From Nocardioides lianchengensis (GTDB lineage Bacteria > Actinomycetota > Actinomycetes > Propionibacteriales > Nocardioidaceae): 64,000 nucleotides of DNA. The DNA is taken from assembly GCF_900101465.1 (NCBI RefSeq), contig NZ_FMZM01000002.1, positions 124,001 to 188,000 of the forward strand, read 5' to 3'. Each line of letters starts with the position of its first letter. Position 1 is the stretch's first letter. This document shows positions 23,356 through 31,823 of the stretch, piece by piece. Position numbers and translations under genes: made by a program. The notes under the pieces were generated by a model that saw only the letters and a list, made by a program, of their open reading frames with translations, was not told the DNA's origin and made no database searches.

Positions 23356-24717
23356 CTAGCCCGTGGACCGCGTCTGCGCGGCGATCGTCTCGGCGTACCA
23401 CTGGAACGACCGCTTGGGCGTCCGGTCCTGGGTCTCCGGGTCGACGTGCACCAGGCCGTACTTCGAGCGCAGCCCGTCGGCGGACTCGAAGCTGTCGAGG
23501 AGCGACCAGTAGTAGTAGCCGCGCACGTCGACGCCGCGCTGGACGGCCTCGGCGACCGCCCGCAGGTAGACGTCGAGATAGTCGATGCGCACCTGGTCGT
23601 CGACGACCCCGTCGGGGCCCGGCGGGATCGAGTACGACGCGCCGTTCTCGGTGATGATGATCGGCGGCAGCGCGGCCCGGAAGCGGGCGCGGAAGATGAT
23701 CAGCCACTCGCGCAGCGAGTCGGGCACGACCGACCAGCCGGCGTCGGTGACCGGGTAGCCCAGCAGCGGCCGCCACTCGAAGGGGAGCAGCGCGTCCTCG
23801 CGGGTCGCGCCGACCCGCTGCGGGCTGTAGTAGTTGAGGCCGTAGAAGTCGAGCGGCTGGCGGATGGTGACCAGGTCGCCGGGCTCGATGAACTCCTCCA
23901 TCATCGGCGCCAGGTCGACGGGGTAGCGGCCGAGCAGCATCGACTCCAGGAACACGCCGTTCCAGATCGCGTCGAAGAGCTTGGACGCACCGACGTCGGC
24001 GGGGTCGTCGCTGGCCGGCCAGATCGAGGCGTGGTTGTTGGCGCAGCCGACGCTGGTCGCCCCCGCGCCCCGCAGCGCGATCGCCGCGCGGCCGTGGGCC
24101 ACCAGCAGGTGGTGGGCGACGACCAGGGAGTCGAAGAGCATCTCGCGGCCCGGCGCCTGCTGGCCGAGTCCGTAGCCGAGGTAGGCCGCGTTCGCCGGCT
24201 CGCTGACCGGCACCCAGTGCTCGACCCGGTCGGCGTACCGCTCGCCCATGGCCGCGGCGTACTCGGCGAAGCGCTCGATGGTGGCCCGGTTGAGCCAGCC
24301 GCCGTCGTCCTCCAGCGCCTGCGGGAGGTCGTAGTGGTAGAGCGTCACCATCGGCTGGATGCCGGCCTCGTTGAGGGCGTCGAGGAGCCGGTCGTAGTAG
24401 TCGAGACCCGCCTGGTTCCACGCGCCCGAGCCGGTCGGCTGGACCCGCGACCAGGAGATCGAGAGCCGGTGCCCGGTGACCCCGAGCCGCTTCAGCAGGT
24501 CGACGTCCTCGGCCCAGCGGTGGTAGCTGTCGGCGGCCACCGCGCACGTCGTGCCGTCGGCGACCTTGCCGGGCTGCTGCGCGAAGGTGTCCCAGATGCT
24601 CGGGCCCCGCCCGTCGGCGTCCGCCCCGCCCTCGACGGCGAACGCCGCCGAGCTGGTCCCGAACCGGAACCCTGGAGGGAGCACCGGGAACGTTCGACTT
24701 TCGGACTCTTCCCCCAT
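23356..24717 (-). CDS. family 1 glycoside hydrolase (beta-glucosidase-like)
   Basis: 453-residue (beta/alpha)8 glycosidase. FRFGTSSAAFAVEGG is the substrate-site N-terminus; the nucleophile is E357 in IIITENGA. The acid/base Glu is E173 but in WVPVSEPAN, where the normally invariant Asn before it (NEP) is Ser172, a change likely to alter recognition of the sugar 2-hydroxyl. WSLLDSFESADG near the end is the aglycone/specificity loop. The ATG at 24717 leaves only 9 bases to the divergent pirin start; a GTG at 24684 would give a more usual N-terminus. Cytoplasmic, no signal peptide. Confidence 0.9.
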   Translation of the reverse strand: MGEESESRTFPVLPPGFRFGTSSAAFAVEGGADADGRGPSIWDTFAQQPGKVADGTTCAVAADSYHRWAEDVDLLKRLGVTGHRLSISWSRVQPTGSGAWNQAGLDYYDRLLDALNEAGIQPMVTLYHYDLPQALEDDGGWLNRATIERFAEYAAAMGERYADRVEHWVPVSEPANAAYLGYGLGQQAPGREMLFDSLVVAHHLLVAHGRAAIALRGAGATSVGCANNHASIWPASDDPADVGASKLFDAIWNGVFLESMLLGRYPVDLAPMMEEFIEPGDLVTIRQPLDFYGLNYYSPQRVGATREDALLPFEWRPLLGYPVTDAGWSVVPDSLREWLIIFRARFRAALPPIIITENGASYSIPPGPDGVVDDQVRIDYLDVYLRAVAEAVQRGVDVRGYYYWSLLDSFESADGLRSKYGLVHVDPETQDRTPKRSFQWYAETIAAQTRSTG

Positions 24718-24726
24718 GACACCATC

Positions 24727-25422
24727 ATGGACGTGACGGTCGAGATCCGCCGGGCTTCCGCTCGTTTTACCGAACGTGCGTCAGGCCGGGCCACCCAGCA
24801 CTCCTTCTCCTTCGGCAACCATCACGACCCGGAACGCCTGCGTTTCGGGCCGATGGTCTGCCACGACGACCACCTGCTGACGGCCGGTGAGGGCTTCGAC
24901 ACACATCGCCACTCGGGCGTGGCGATCGTGTCCTGGGTGGTCAGCGGCGGGCTCGCCCACACCGGCGTCGGCGACCCCCTGGTCGTGGCGCCCGGACAGG
25001 TCGCGGTCCTCCAGACCGGCGACGGCGTCGACCACCCCGCGGTCGAGCACAGCGAGGTGGCCGCCGAGCCGCGGACCCGGTTCGTGCAGGTCTGGCTGGC
25101 GACCGACGAGCCCCCCGCGCCGTCGTACGACGTGTCGACGCCGGTGCTCCTGCCCGGCGCCCTGACCGAGGTCGCGGCCCCGCTGCCCGGCGCCCGGTTC
25201 TCGGTCGCCCGGCTCGGGATCGGCGACACCGTCGAGCTGCCCGCCGCCGGCCGCGTCCACGCGTACGTCGCCACCGGCGCGCTGACCCGGTCGTCGCTGG
25301 CCGAGCCGCTCGTCGCCGGCGACGCGTTCGAGATGGTCGACCACCCCGCGGTCTCCGTCACCGCTGCGGTCCCCACCGACCTGCTGGTCTGGGCCTTCGG
25401 AACACCCTCGCCGGTCGAGTAG
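24727..25422 (+). CDS. pirin family protein
   Basis: 231-residue bicupin. Metal ligands of pirin are seen in the N-terminal cupin as FDTHRHSG (two His) and in VDHPAVEHSE (His and Glu); RFVQVWL is also typical. Pirins are iron proteins acting as quercetinases, redox sensors or enzyme modulators; the role here is open. The ATG at 24727 is only 9 bases from the divergent glycosidase ATG, so any promoter must lie inside the neighbouring gene. The TAG stop is part of the repeat at 25413. Confidence 0.87.
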   Translation: MDVTVEIRRASARFTERASGRATQHSFSFGNHHDPERLRFGPMVCHDDHLLTAGEGFDTHRHSGVAIVSWVVSGGLAHTGVGDPLVVAPGQVAVLQTGDGVDHPAVEHSEVAAEPRTRFVQVWLATDEPPAPSYDVSTPVLLPGALTEVAAPLPGARFSVARLGIGDTVELPAAGRVHAYVATGALTRSSLAEPLVAGDAFEMVDHPAVSVTAAVPTDLLVWAFGTPSPVE

Positions 25423-25498
25423 ACCGCGAGGAACGAGCGGACGTATCGAGACCCACCGACGGGTCTCGATACGCTCGCTGGCGCTCGCTACTCGACCG
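25413..25498. repeat. REP-like element, full inverted pair (copy 4)
   Basis: GGTCGAGTAGACC...GTATCGAGACCC (25413-25455) is followed after 6 bases by the inverted copy GGGTCTCGATACGC...GCTACTCGACC (25462-25498). This is the clearest example of the family and can form a stem of about 40 bases between convergent genes. Confidence 0.75.
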
Positions 25499-25511
25499 AC
25501 GACACCGCTTG

Positions 25512-26435
25512 CTACCCGACCGACGAGACCGGCCGGACGACGGTCAGGGCGGCGGGCAGCAGCTCGACCACGGCCGCCGGGTCGGCGAGGGTCGGCAGGT
25601 CGCCGAGCGGCTCGCCGTCCGCGCCGACGGGGATGCCGCCGCGAGCGGTGCCGTGCAGCTCGACCCGGCGTCCGGTGAGCACCGTGACCTCGTCGAGCGC
25701 GACGTGGCCGCCGTCGTAGACCTTCGGCAGGGAGCGGACCAGCTCCAGCCGGGAGGCGGCCTCGATGACGACCACGTCGAGCAGGCCGTCGTCGACGGCC
25801 GCGGCGGGCGCGATCTTCATGCCCTTGCCGTAGTACGCCGAGTTCGCGACCACGACCGTGGCCGCGGAGAAGGCGTGGGTGGCGCCGTCGACGGTCACCG
25901 AGAACCGCCCGGGCTGGTAGGTGGCCAGGGAGCGTACGGCGGCCCAGGGGTACTGCAGCTGCTTCGGCGTCCACCGCATCCGGTGCACGAGCGCGGCGGC
26001 GCGGGCGTCGACGCCGGCGTAGACGGAGCCGGCGACGACGCGGGTCGTCGTACCGGGGAGGGTCCAGCCGAGCAGGTCCACCGGCGAGGCCGGGCCGTGC
26101 AGCAGCAGGTCCGCGACGTCGGGCGAGGCGGTCGGCAGGCCGAGCATCCGCGCGAAGTCGTTGCCCCGGCCGGCGGGGAGCACGGCGAGGGTGCCGCCGG
26201 CGGCCGCGACCTGGCCGGCGAGGTGCGAGAGCATCCCGTCGCCGCCGACCGAGACGACCACGTCGCCGCGACCGACCGCCTCGGTGACCAGCTCGCCCAT
26301 GGCCAGCGGCCCGGGCGAGTAGGTCACGTCGACCGTCGCTCCCGCGTCGCGCAGCAGCCGCGCGACGGGCACGACGGCCGCGGGCGCCGCCCCGCCCCCG
26401 GAGGCCGGGTTGACCAGGAACGTGAAGGAGCGCAT
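25512..26435 (-). CDS. diacylglycerol kinase / sphingosine-kinase-like lipid kinase (DagK family)
   Basis: 307-residue lipid kinase. FLVNPASGGG is the N-terminal nucleotide motif, VVSVGGDGMLSHLAGQV the GGDG ATP motif, LPAGRGNDFARML and VYAGVDARAAALVHR continue the family pattern, and PVGADGEPLG is the C-terminal conserved Asp-Gly-Glu motif. It phosphorylates diacylglycerol or a related lipid at the membrane. The ATG at 26435 shares one base with the stop of the flavoprotein gene (TGATG), so both are coupled. Its neighbours point to glycerolipid metabolism. Confidence 0.9.
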   Translation of the reverse strand: MRSFTFLVNPASGGGAAPAAVVPVARLLRDAGATVDVTYSPGPLAMGELVTEAVGRGDVVVSVGGDGMLSHLAGQVAAAGGTLAVLPAGRGNDFARMLGLPTASPDVADLLLHGPASPVDLLGWTLPGTTTRVVAGSVYAGVDARAAALVHRMRWTPKQLQYPWAAVRSLATYQPGRFSVTVDGATHAFSAATVVVANSAYYGKGMKIAPAAAVDDGLLDVVVIEAASRLELVRSLPKVYDGGHVALDEVTVLTGRRVELHGTARGGIPVGADGEPLGDLPTLADPAAVVELLPAALTVVRPVSSVG

Positions 26436-28003
26436 CAGTCCACCAGCACCCCGGGGTTGAGGATGCCCGTCGGGTCGAGGTCGGCCTTGACCGCGCGCAG
26501 CACCGAGACGCCCAGCGCCCCGATCTCGGCGGCCAGCCACGGCTTGTGGTCGGTCCCGACGGCGTGGTGGTGGGTGATCGTGGCGCCGGTCGCGACCATC
26601 GCGTCGCTGGCGGCCGCCTTCGCCGCCGCCCACTGGGCCAGCGGGTCGTCGGCCTCCTGGGCGGCGACGGTGAAGTAGAGCGAGCAGCCGGTCTCGTAGA
26701 CGTGCGAGACGTGGCAGAGCACCAGCGTCGAGGTCCCCAGGGACGCCACGAGCGCGGCCTTCACGTCGGCGTAGAGCCGCGGCACGTTCGACCAGAAGGT
26801 GGCCGTCTCGAGCGTCTCGACCAGCACCCCGACGTCGAGCAGCGAGTCCCGCAGGTACGGCGCACGGAAGCGCCCCTCGACCCACGCAGGACCCACGCCG
26901 GCGTCGGCCGTCAGGCCGCCGAGACCGGTCAGCACGGGCGTGACGGCGTCCCGCCTGGCCGCGACCGCCTCGGGTGTCCCCTCGTAGCCGGTGATCATCA
27001 GGCACCCGCCGTCCGACGAGTCGCCGATCGCGTCCGGCCGGGCCAGGTTGATCGAGGTCTCGGCCTCGTCGGAGAGCCGCAGCACGGTCGGCAGCAGCCC
27101 CGCCTGAGCGAGGGTCCGCATGGCGTCGCGGCCGGCCTCGAAGGACGGCCAGCGCCAGCCCTCGTAGACCTTCTCGGTGGGCAGCCGGCGGACCCGGACG
27201 GTGACCGCGGTGATCACGCCGAAGGCGCCCTCCGAGCCGAGGAGCAACTGGCGCAGGTCGGGGCCGGCGGCGTTGGCCGGGGAGCTGCCGAGGGCGAGCT
27301 CGCCGCGCGGGGTGGCGGCGCGCAGCCCGACGACCAGCGCGTCGAAGCGGCCGTAGCCGGCGCTGGACTGGCCCGAGGAGCGGGTCGCGGCGAAGCCCCC
27401 GATCGAGGCGTGCTCGAACGACTGCGGGTAGTGGCCGAGCGTCAGCCCCTCCGCCGCGAGCAGCGCCTCGGCCTCGGGCCCGCGCAGCCCCGGCTCGAGG
27501 GTGGCGGTCATCGAGGTGTGGTCGACGGCCAGCAGCCGCTTCATCCGGACCAGGTCGAGCGAGACGACGCCGGCGTACCCCGCGCGCCGGGCGACCAGGC
27601 CGCCGGTCACCGACGTACCGCCGCCGAAGGGGACGACGGCGAGGTGGTGCTCGACGGCGAAGGCCAACACCGCGGCGACCTCGTCGTGGCCGTTCGGGCG
27701 GACCACCACGTCGGGGGCGTCGGACAGGTCGCCGGCCCGCTGCCGGAGCAGGTCGGGGGTCGACTTGCCGCGGGTGCGCAGCCGTCGTAGGGCGTCGTCG
27801 GTGAGCACGTGCTCGGCCCCCAGCAGGTCCTCGAGCCCGGCGAGCAGGGCGGGCGCCAGCCCCGACACCGGTACGACGACCTCCGCCACGGCCGGGCGGT
27901 CCGTGAGGCCGAAGACCAGCTCCACCAGCCCGCGGGCGGAGTCGGGCAGCGGGGCGGCCTGGGCCGGGTCGCCCCAGCGGGAGGGGTGCATCTCAACCGT
28001 CAT
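26435..28003 (-). CDS. FAD-binding oxidase, alkyl-DHAP-synthase-like
   Basis: 522-residue VAO-family flavoprotein. The PP-loop is VVPFGGGTSVTGGL; the C-terminal HHHAVGTDHKPWL matches the His-rich motif of alkyldihydroxyacetonephosphate synthase (AGPS), as do PTVLRLSDEAET and CHVSHVYETGCSLYFT. AGPS replaces the acyl chain of acyl-DHAP with a fatty alcohol to make ether lipids; the family also contains D-lactate and glycolate dehydrogenase-like enzymes. The start at 28003 lacks a ribosome site. Coupling with a lipid kinase and proximity to GlpD favour a glycerolipid role. Confidence 0.83.
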   Translation of the reverse strand: MTVEMHPSRWGDPAQAAPLPDSARGLVELVFGLTDRPAVAEVVVPVSGLAPALLAGLEDLLGAEHVLTDDALRRLRTRGKSTPDLLRQRAGDLSDAPDVVVRPNGHDEVAAVLAFAVEHHLAVVPFGGGTSVTGGLVARRAGYAGVVSLDLVRMKRLLAVDHTSMTATLEPGLRGPEAEALLAAEGLTLGHYPQSFEHASIGGFAATRSSGQSSAGYGRFDALVVGLRAATPRGELALGSSPANAAGPDLRQLLLGSEGAFGVITAVTVRVRRLPTEKVYEGWRWPSFEAGRDAMRTLAQAGLLPTVLRLSDEAETSINLARPDAIGDSSDGGCLMITGYEGTPEAVAARRDAVTPVLTGLGGLTADAGVGPAWVEGRFRAPYLRDSLLDVGVLVETLETATFWSNVPRLYADVKAALVASLGTSTLVLCHVSHVYETGCSLYFTVAAQEADDPLAQWAAAKAAASDAMVATGATITHHHAVGTDHKPWLAAEIGALGVSVLRAVKADLDPTGILNPGVLVD

Positions 28004-28007
28004 GCGT

Positions 28008-28039
28008 TACAATGTGACACATGACGTCACTTCGTCACA
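28008..28039. promoter_or_regulatory. divergent promoter/operator, flavoprotein and tetR
   Basis: TACAAT (28008-28013) ends 7 bases before the tetR ATG (28021), a leaderless arrangement. GTGAC (28014-28018) / GTCAC (28026-28030), TGACGTCA (28022-28029) and TGTGAC/GTCACA (28013-28018, 28034-28039) are nested dyads, likely the TetR site. Confidence 0.5.
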
Positions 28040-28599
28040 ACCCCGAGTCGGCCGCCAGCCCCCGCGACGGCTACCTGGACGCCGCCCGGGCCTGCATCCT
28101 CGACGTCGGCTGGCGCCGCACCACCCTCACCGAGGTCGCGCGCCGGGCCGGGGTGTCGCGGATGACGATCTACCGCACCTGGTCGGACATGCCGCAGCTG
28201 CTGGGCGACCTGATGACCCGCGAGTGGACCGGGATCGTGGCCGGCACGACGGGGACCGAGGGGCTGGTCGAGCGGATGGTCGCCACCATCCGCGCGCTGC
28301 GCGAGAACGAGCTGTTCGTCCGGATCGTCGAGCTCGACCCCGAGCTGGTCCTGCCCTACCTGCTCTCGCGCCGCGGCCGCTCGCAGGACCTGATCCTGGC
28401 CATCGCCGAGGAGGCGATCACCGCCCTGCAGGCCACCGGCGACGTCCGGGCCGGCAACCCCACCGCGATCGCCCGCGCGCTGGTCCTCGCCGCTCACGGG
28501 TTCGTGCTCTCGGCCCACACGATGGTCGACGACGGGGTCGGGATGCGCGACCTCGACGGCGAGCTCGAGCTCGCCCTGACCCGGATCCTGCAGCCGTGA
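28021..28599 (+). CDS. TetR family transcriptional regulator
   Basis: 192-residue repressor. The HTH is RTTLTEVARRAGVSRMTIYRTWSDM and the C-terminal ligand domain is all-helical. It is divergent from the flavoprotein/lipid kinase pair and its stop overlaps the GTG of glpD (GTGA), so it probably controls both arms of this glycerolipid cluster. The ATG at 28021 follows a -10 element by seven bases, and the start of the coding region contains the dyad that the protein may bind, a layout giving tight autoregulation. Confidence 0.9.
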   Translation: MTSLRHNPESAASPRDGYLDAARACILDVGWRRTTLTEVARRAGVSRMTIYRTWSDMPQLLGDLMTREWTGIVAGTTGTEGLVERMVATIRALRENELFVRIVELDPELVLPYLLSRRGRSQDLILAIAEEAITALQATGDVRAGNPTAIARALVLAAHGFVLSAHTMVDDGVGMRDLDGELELALTRILQP

Positions 28600-30116
28600 T
28601 CACCCCCGGCCTCCAGGGAGCCCCCGACCAGGTCGACCTGGTCGTCGTCGGCCTCGGGGTCACCGGCGCCGGGGTCGCGCTCGACGCGGTCACCCGCGGC
28701 CTGAGCGTGCTCGCGGTCGACGCCCACGACCTGGCCTTCGGCACCTCCCGCTGGTCGTCCAAGCTGGTGCACGGCGGGCTGCGCTACCTGGCCAACGGCC
28801 AGGTCGCCGTGGCCCACGAGAGCGCGGTCGAGCGCGGCGTCCTGATGGAGGTCACCGCCCCCCACCTCACCCGCCCGATGCCGTACGTCGTGCCCTTCGA
28901 CTCCAGCGTGGGCCGGCTGATGGCCGGCGTGACCCGGGCCGGCATGTGGGCCGGCGACGCCCTGCGCCGCGGCGCCCGCACCGACCTCGAGACGCTGCCC
29001 CGACCCCGCCGGCTGACCGCCACCGAGACCCTGCAGATGGCCCCGGCCCTGCGCCGGGCCGGGCTGCGCGGCTCGATGATGGCCTGGGACGGCCAGCTCG
29101 AGGACGACGCCCGGCTGGTCACCACGATCGCGCGGACCGCGGCGTCGTACGGCGCCCACGTCCGCACCCGGGCCCGCGTGCTGAGCGCGACCGGCACCCG
29201 GGTCGAGCTGCGTGACAAGCTGACCGGCGCGACCCGCACGGTCACCGCCCGGGCCGTGGTCAACGCGACCGGCGTGTGGGCCGACACCCTGGCCGCCGAG
29301 GTCACCCTGCGGCCCAGCCGCGGCACCCACCTGGTGCTCCGCGGCGACGCGGTCCCCGGCCTGCGCGCGGCGGTCTTCTGCCCGGTGCCGGGGGCCACGA
29401 ACCGGTTCGTGATGGTCCTGCCCCAACCCGACGGCACCCTCTACGTCGGCCTCACCGACGAGCCCGTCGACGGCGAGGTGCCCGACGTCCCGGAGCCGAC
29501 CGAGCCCGAGATCGGCTTCCTCCTCGACGTCGTCTCCGCCGCGTTCGCCCGGCCGCTGCACCGCGCCGACGTCGTCGGGGCGTACGCCGGGCTGCGGCCG
29601 CTCCTGCACGCCGAGGACGGCTCGACCGCCGACCTGTCCCGCCGGCACGCGGTGCTCACCGGGGCGTCCGGCCTGCTCACCGTCGTGGGCGGCAAGCTGA
29701 CGACGTACCGCCGGATGGCCGAGGACGCCGTCGACGCCGCCGTCGCCCAGGCCGGTCTCGACGCCGAGCCCTGCCGGACCGCCCGGCTCCCGCTGCTCGG
29801 CGCCGCCCCGCGGCGGGTCCTGGCCGAGCTGGAGGAGCCGGTCCGGCTGGTCCGGCGCTACGGCACCGACGCCGCCCTGGTCCTCGCCAGCGCCCGCGAG
29901 GTCAGCGGGCTGGGCGACGAGGAGCTGCTCGCCCCGGTCGCCGACGGGGTGCCGGTGACGCTGGCCGAGCTGCTCTTCGGCGTGACCCACGAGGGGGCGG
30001 CCGACGTGGGCGACCTGCTCGACCGGCGCACGCGGGTCGGCCTGGTGGCGGCCGACCGGGCGCTCGCCGTACCCGCCGCGGAGCGGGCGCTGGAGATCTG
30101 CGCCGCGCACCGATGA
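28596..30116 (+). CDS. glpD: glycerol-3-phosphate dehydrogenase (FAD-dependent)
   Basis: 506-residue GlpD/GlpA-type flavoprotein. The FAD motif is VVVGLGVTGAGVALDAVTRGL, the substrate region SSKLVHGGLRYL, and the C-terminal GGKLTTYRRMAEDAVD precedes the helical GlpD C-terminal domain. It oxidises glycerol-3-phosphate to DHAP and passes electrons to quinone at the membrane. DHAP is the precursor used by AGPS-type enzymes, which gives functional sense to the neighbours. The GTG at 28596 overlaps the tetR stop. Confidence 0.92.
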   Translation: MITPGLQGAPDQVDLVVVGLGVTGAGVALDAVTRGLSVLAVDAHDLAFGTSRWSSKLVHGGLRYLANGQVAVAHESAVERGVLMEVTAPHLTRPMPYVVPFDSSVGRLMAGVTRAGMWAGDALRRGARTDLETLPRPRRLTATETLQMAPALRRAGLRGSMMAWDGQLEDDARLVTTIARTAASYGAHVRTRARVLSATGTRVELRDKLTGATRTVTARAVVNATGVWADTLAAEVTLRPSRGTHLVLRGDAVPGLRAAVFCPVPGATNRFVMVLPQPDGTLYVGLTDEPVDGEVPDVPEPTEPEIGFLLDVVSAAFARPLHRADVVGAYAGLRPLLHAEDGSTADLSRRHAVLTGASGLLTVVGGKLTTYRRMAEDAVDAAVAQAGLDAEPCRTARLPLLGAAPRRVLAELEEPVRLVRRYGTDAALVLASAREVSGLGDEELLAPVADGVPVTLAELLFGVTHEGAADVGDLLDRRTRVGLVAADRALAVPAAERALEICAAHR

Positions 30117-30178
30117 CTTTCGGGGTCGACCGCTGTCGGTAGGTGGAGGCAGACTGGACAACCGGAGGATGAGGTGCG

Positions 30179-31183
30179 ATGACCACGATCAGCGAGCTCG
30201 ACGACTTCCCCACGCTCACCGAGCGCTACCAGCGCGAGCTGCTGGCCCACTGCTACCGGATGAGCGGGTCGGTGCACGAGGCCGAGGACCTGGTCCAGGA
30301 GACGTTCCTGCGCGCCTGGAAGGCCTCGGCCGACTTCCAGGGTCGCTCGTCGGTCCGCACCTGGCTCTACCGGATCGCCACCAACGTCTGTCTGACCAAC
30401 CTCGAGGGCCGCCCGCGCCGGCCCCTCCCGACCGGGCTCGGCACCCCCGACGCCGTCGCCGGCGACGCGCTCGAGGCCAACAACGAGATCGCCTGGCTGG
30501 AGCCGGTGCCCGACGCCGCCGTCGTGGTCGCCGAGCGCGACTCGATCCGGCTCGCCTTCGTCGCCGCCCTCCAGCATCTCCCGGCCCGCCAGCGCGCGGT
30601 GCTGATCCTGCGCGACGTGCTGCGCTGGAGCGCCGCCGAGACCGCCGAGGCCCTCGACACCACCACCGCCGCGGTCAACTCCGCCCTCCAGCGCGCGCAC
30701 GCGCAGTTCAAGGAGCGCGGGCTGACCGAGGAGAGCGTCGAGCAGGACCTCAGCCCCGAGCAGCTGCGGCTGCTGGACCGCTACGTCGAGGCGTTCTGGC
30801 GCAAGGACATCGACCAGATCGTCAGCCTGCTGACCGCCGAGGCGGTCTGGGAGATGCCGCCGTTCACCGGCTGGTACGTCGGCGCCGCGACCATCGGCGA
30901 GCTGATCGCCACCGCCTGCCCGGGCGGCAGCTACGACATGCCGATGATCGCGACCTACGCGAACGGCCAACCGGCCTTCGGCCTCTACATGCGCACCCCG
31001 GACGGCCACTTCGTGCCCTTCCAGCTCCAGGTGCTCGAGCTGGACGGCGACCGGGTCCGGCACGTGCACGCGTTCTTCGACAGCTCGCTGTTCGCCAAGT
31101 GCGGGCTGCCGCTGGACCTGCCAGCCGACTACGAGCCCGCCCAGCTGCCCGTGGGTGCCAGCCGGGGTCCGGCTCCGCAGTGA
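30179..31183 (+). CDS. ECF sigma factor with C-terminal SnoaL-like domain
   Basis: 334-residue sigma-70 family factor. Region 2 (YRMSGSVHEAEDLVQETFLRAWKA) and region 4 (LPARQRAVLILRDVLRWSAAETAEALDTTTAAVNSALQRA) are complete; the last 130 residues (LDRYVEAFWRKDIDQIVSLL...) form an NTF2/SnoaL-like domain as in SigG/SigJ-type ECF factors, which lack ordinary anti-sigma factors and use this domain for control. A GGAGGATGAGG ribosome site precedes ATG 30179. The downstream DinB-like gene overlaps it and is the best candidate partner. Confidence 0.92.
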   Translation: MTTISELDDFPTLTERYQRELLAHCYRMSGSVHEAEDLVQETFLRAWKASADFQGRSSVRTWLYRIATNVCLTNLEGRPRRPLPTGLGTPDAVAGDALEANNEIAWLEPVPDAAVVVAERDSIRLAFVAALQHLPARQRAVLILRDVLRWSAAETAEALDTTTAAVNSALQRAHAQFKERGLTEESVEQDLSPEQLRLLDRYVEAFWRKDIDQIVSLLTAEAVWEMPPFTGWYVGAATIGELIATACPGGSYDMPMIATYANGQPAFGLYMRTPDGHFVPFQLQVLELDGDRVRHVHAFFDSSLFAKCGLPLDLPADYEPAQLPVGASRGPAPQ

Positions 31184-31749
31184 CCCCGCGGCTCGACGAC
31201 GCCGTCGAGCTGCTGGACCGCTCGCTGGCCTACGCCAGCGCCACGCTGACCGGCGTCTCCACGGTCGACCTGGACCGCCCGACGCCGTGCCAGCGGTGGT
31301 CCCTCGGCTCGCTGCTCGCCCACATGGACGACTCGCTCGACGCCTTCCTCGAGGCCGCCGACGGCGTCGTCGCGGTGACCCCGCCCGCCCCCGCCCCGGA
31401 CCGGGTCGGGACGCTGCGCGAGAAGGCCTGCGCCCTGCTGGGCGCCTGGGTCGGGCCCCGGCCCGGCGAGGTCCTGGTCGGCGACGCCGCCGTGGCCAGC
31501 GGGGTCCTGGTCACCGCCGCCGCCCTCGAGATCACCGTGCACGGCTGGGACGTCGCCGAGGCCACCGGCTCGCCCCGCCGGGTGCCCGCCGAGCTGGCCG
31601 CGGGCCTCCTCGACGCGGCCGGCGCGCTGGTCGACGCCCGCGACCGCGGGGTCCGCTTCGGGCCCGCCCGCGCGGTCCCCGGCGACGCACCCCCCGACGT
31701 ACGGCTGCTCGCGTTCCTGGGTCGCCGGGGCGTCGTGAATGTGACGTAG
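31180..31749 (+). CDS. TIGR03086-type metal-binding protein (mycothiol-dependent maleylpyruvate-isomerase-like, DinB fold)
   Basis: 189-residue four-helix-bundle protein. TPCQRWSLGSLLAHM with a metal-ligand His, and ALEITVHGWDVAEATG with the second pair of ligands, are characteristic of this family, whose characterised members are mycothiol-dependent isomerases. The GTG at 31180 overlaps the sigma-factor stop by four bases, a tight coupling that suggests it takes part in the stress response governed by the sigma factor. Direct anti-sigma action is conceivable but not shown by sequence. Confidence 0.85.
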   Translation: MTPRLDDAVELLDRSLAYASATLTGVSTVDLDRPTPCQRWSLGSLLAHMDDSLDAFLEAADGVVAVTPPAPAPDRVGTLREKACALLGAWVGPRPGEVLVGDAAVASGVLVTAAALEITVHGWDVAEATGSPRRVPAELAAGLLDAAGALVDARDRGVRFGPARAVPGDAPPDVRLLAFLGRRGVVNVT

Positions 31750-31823
31750 CACCTGACTGGTCCACCTGGTCGGATCCGGCCGTTCCGGCCCGAGCGGCGC
31801 TCGGCATTCCTAGGCTCATGCCC

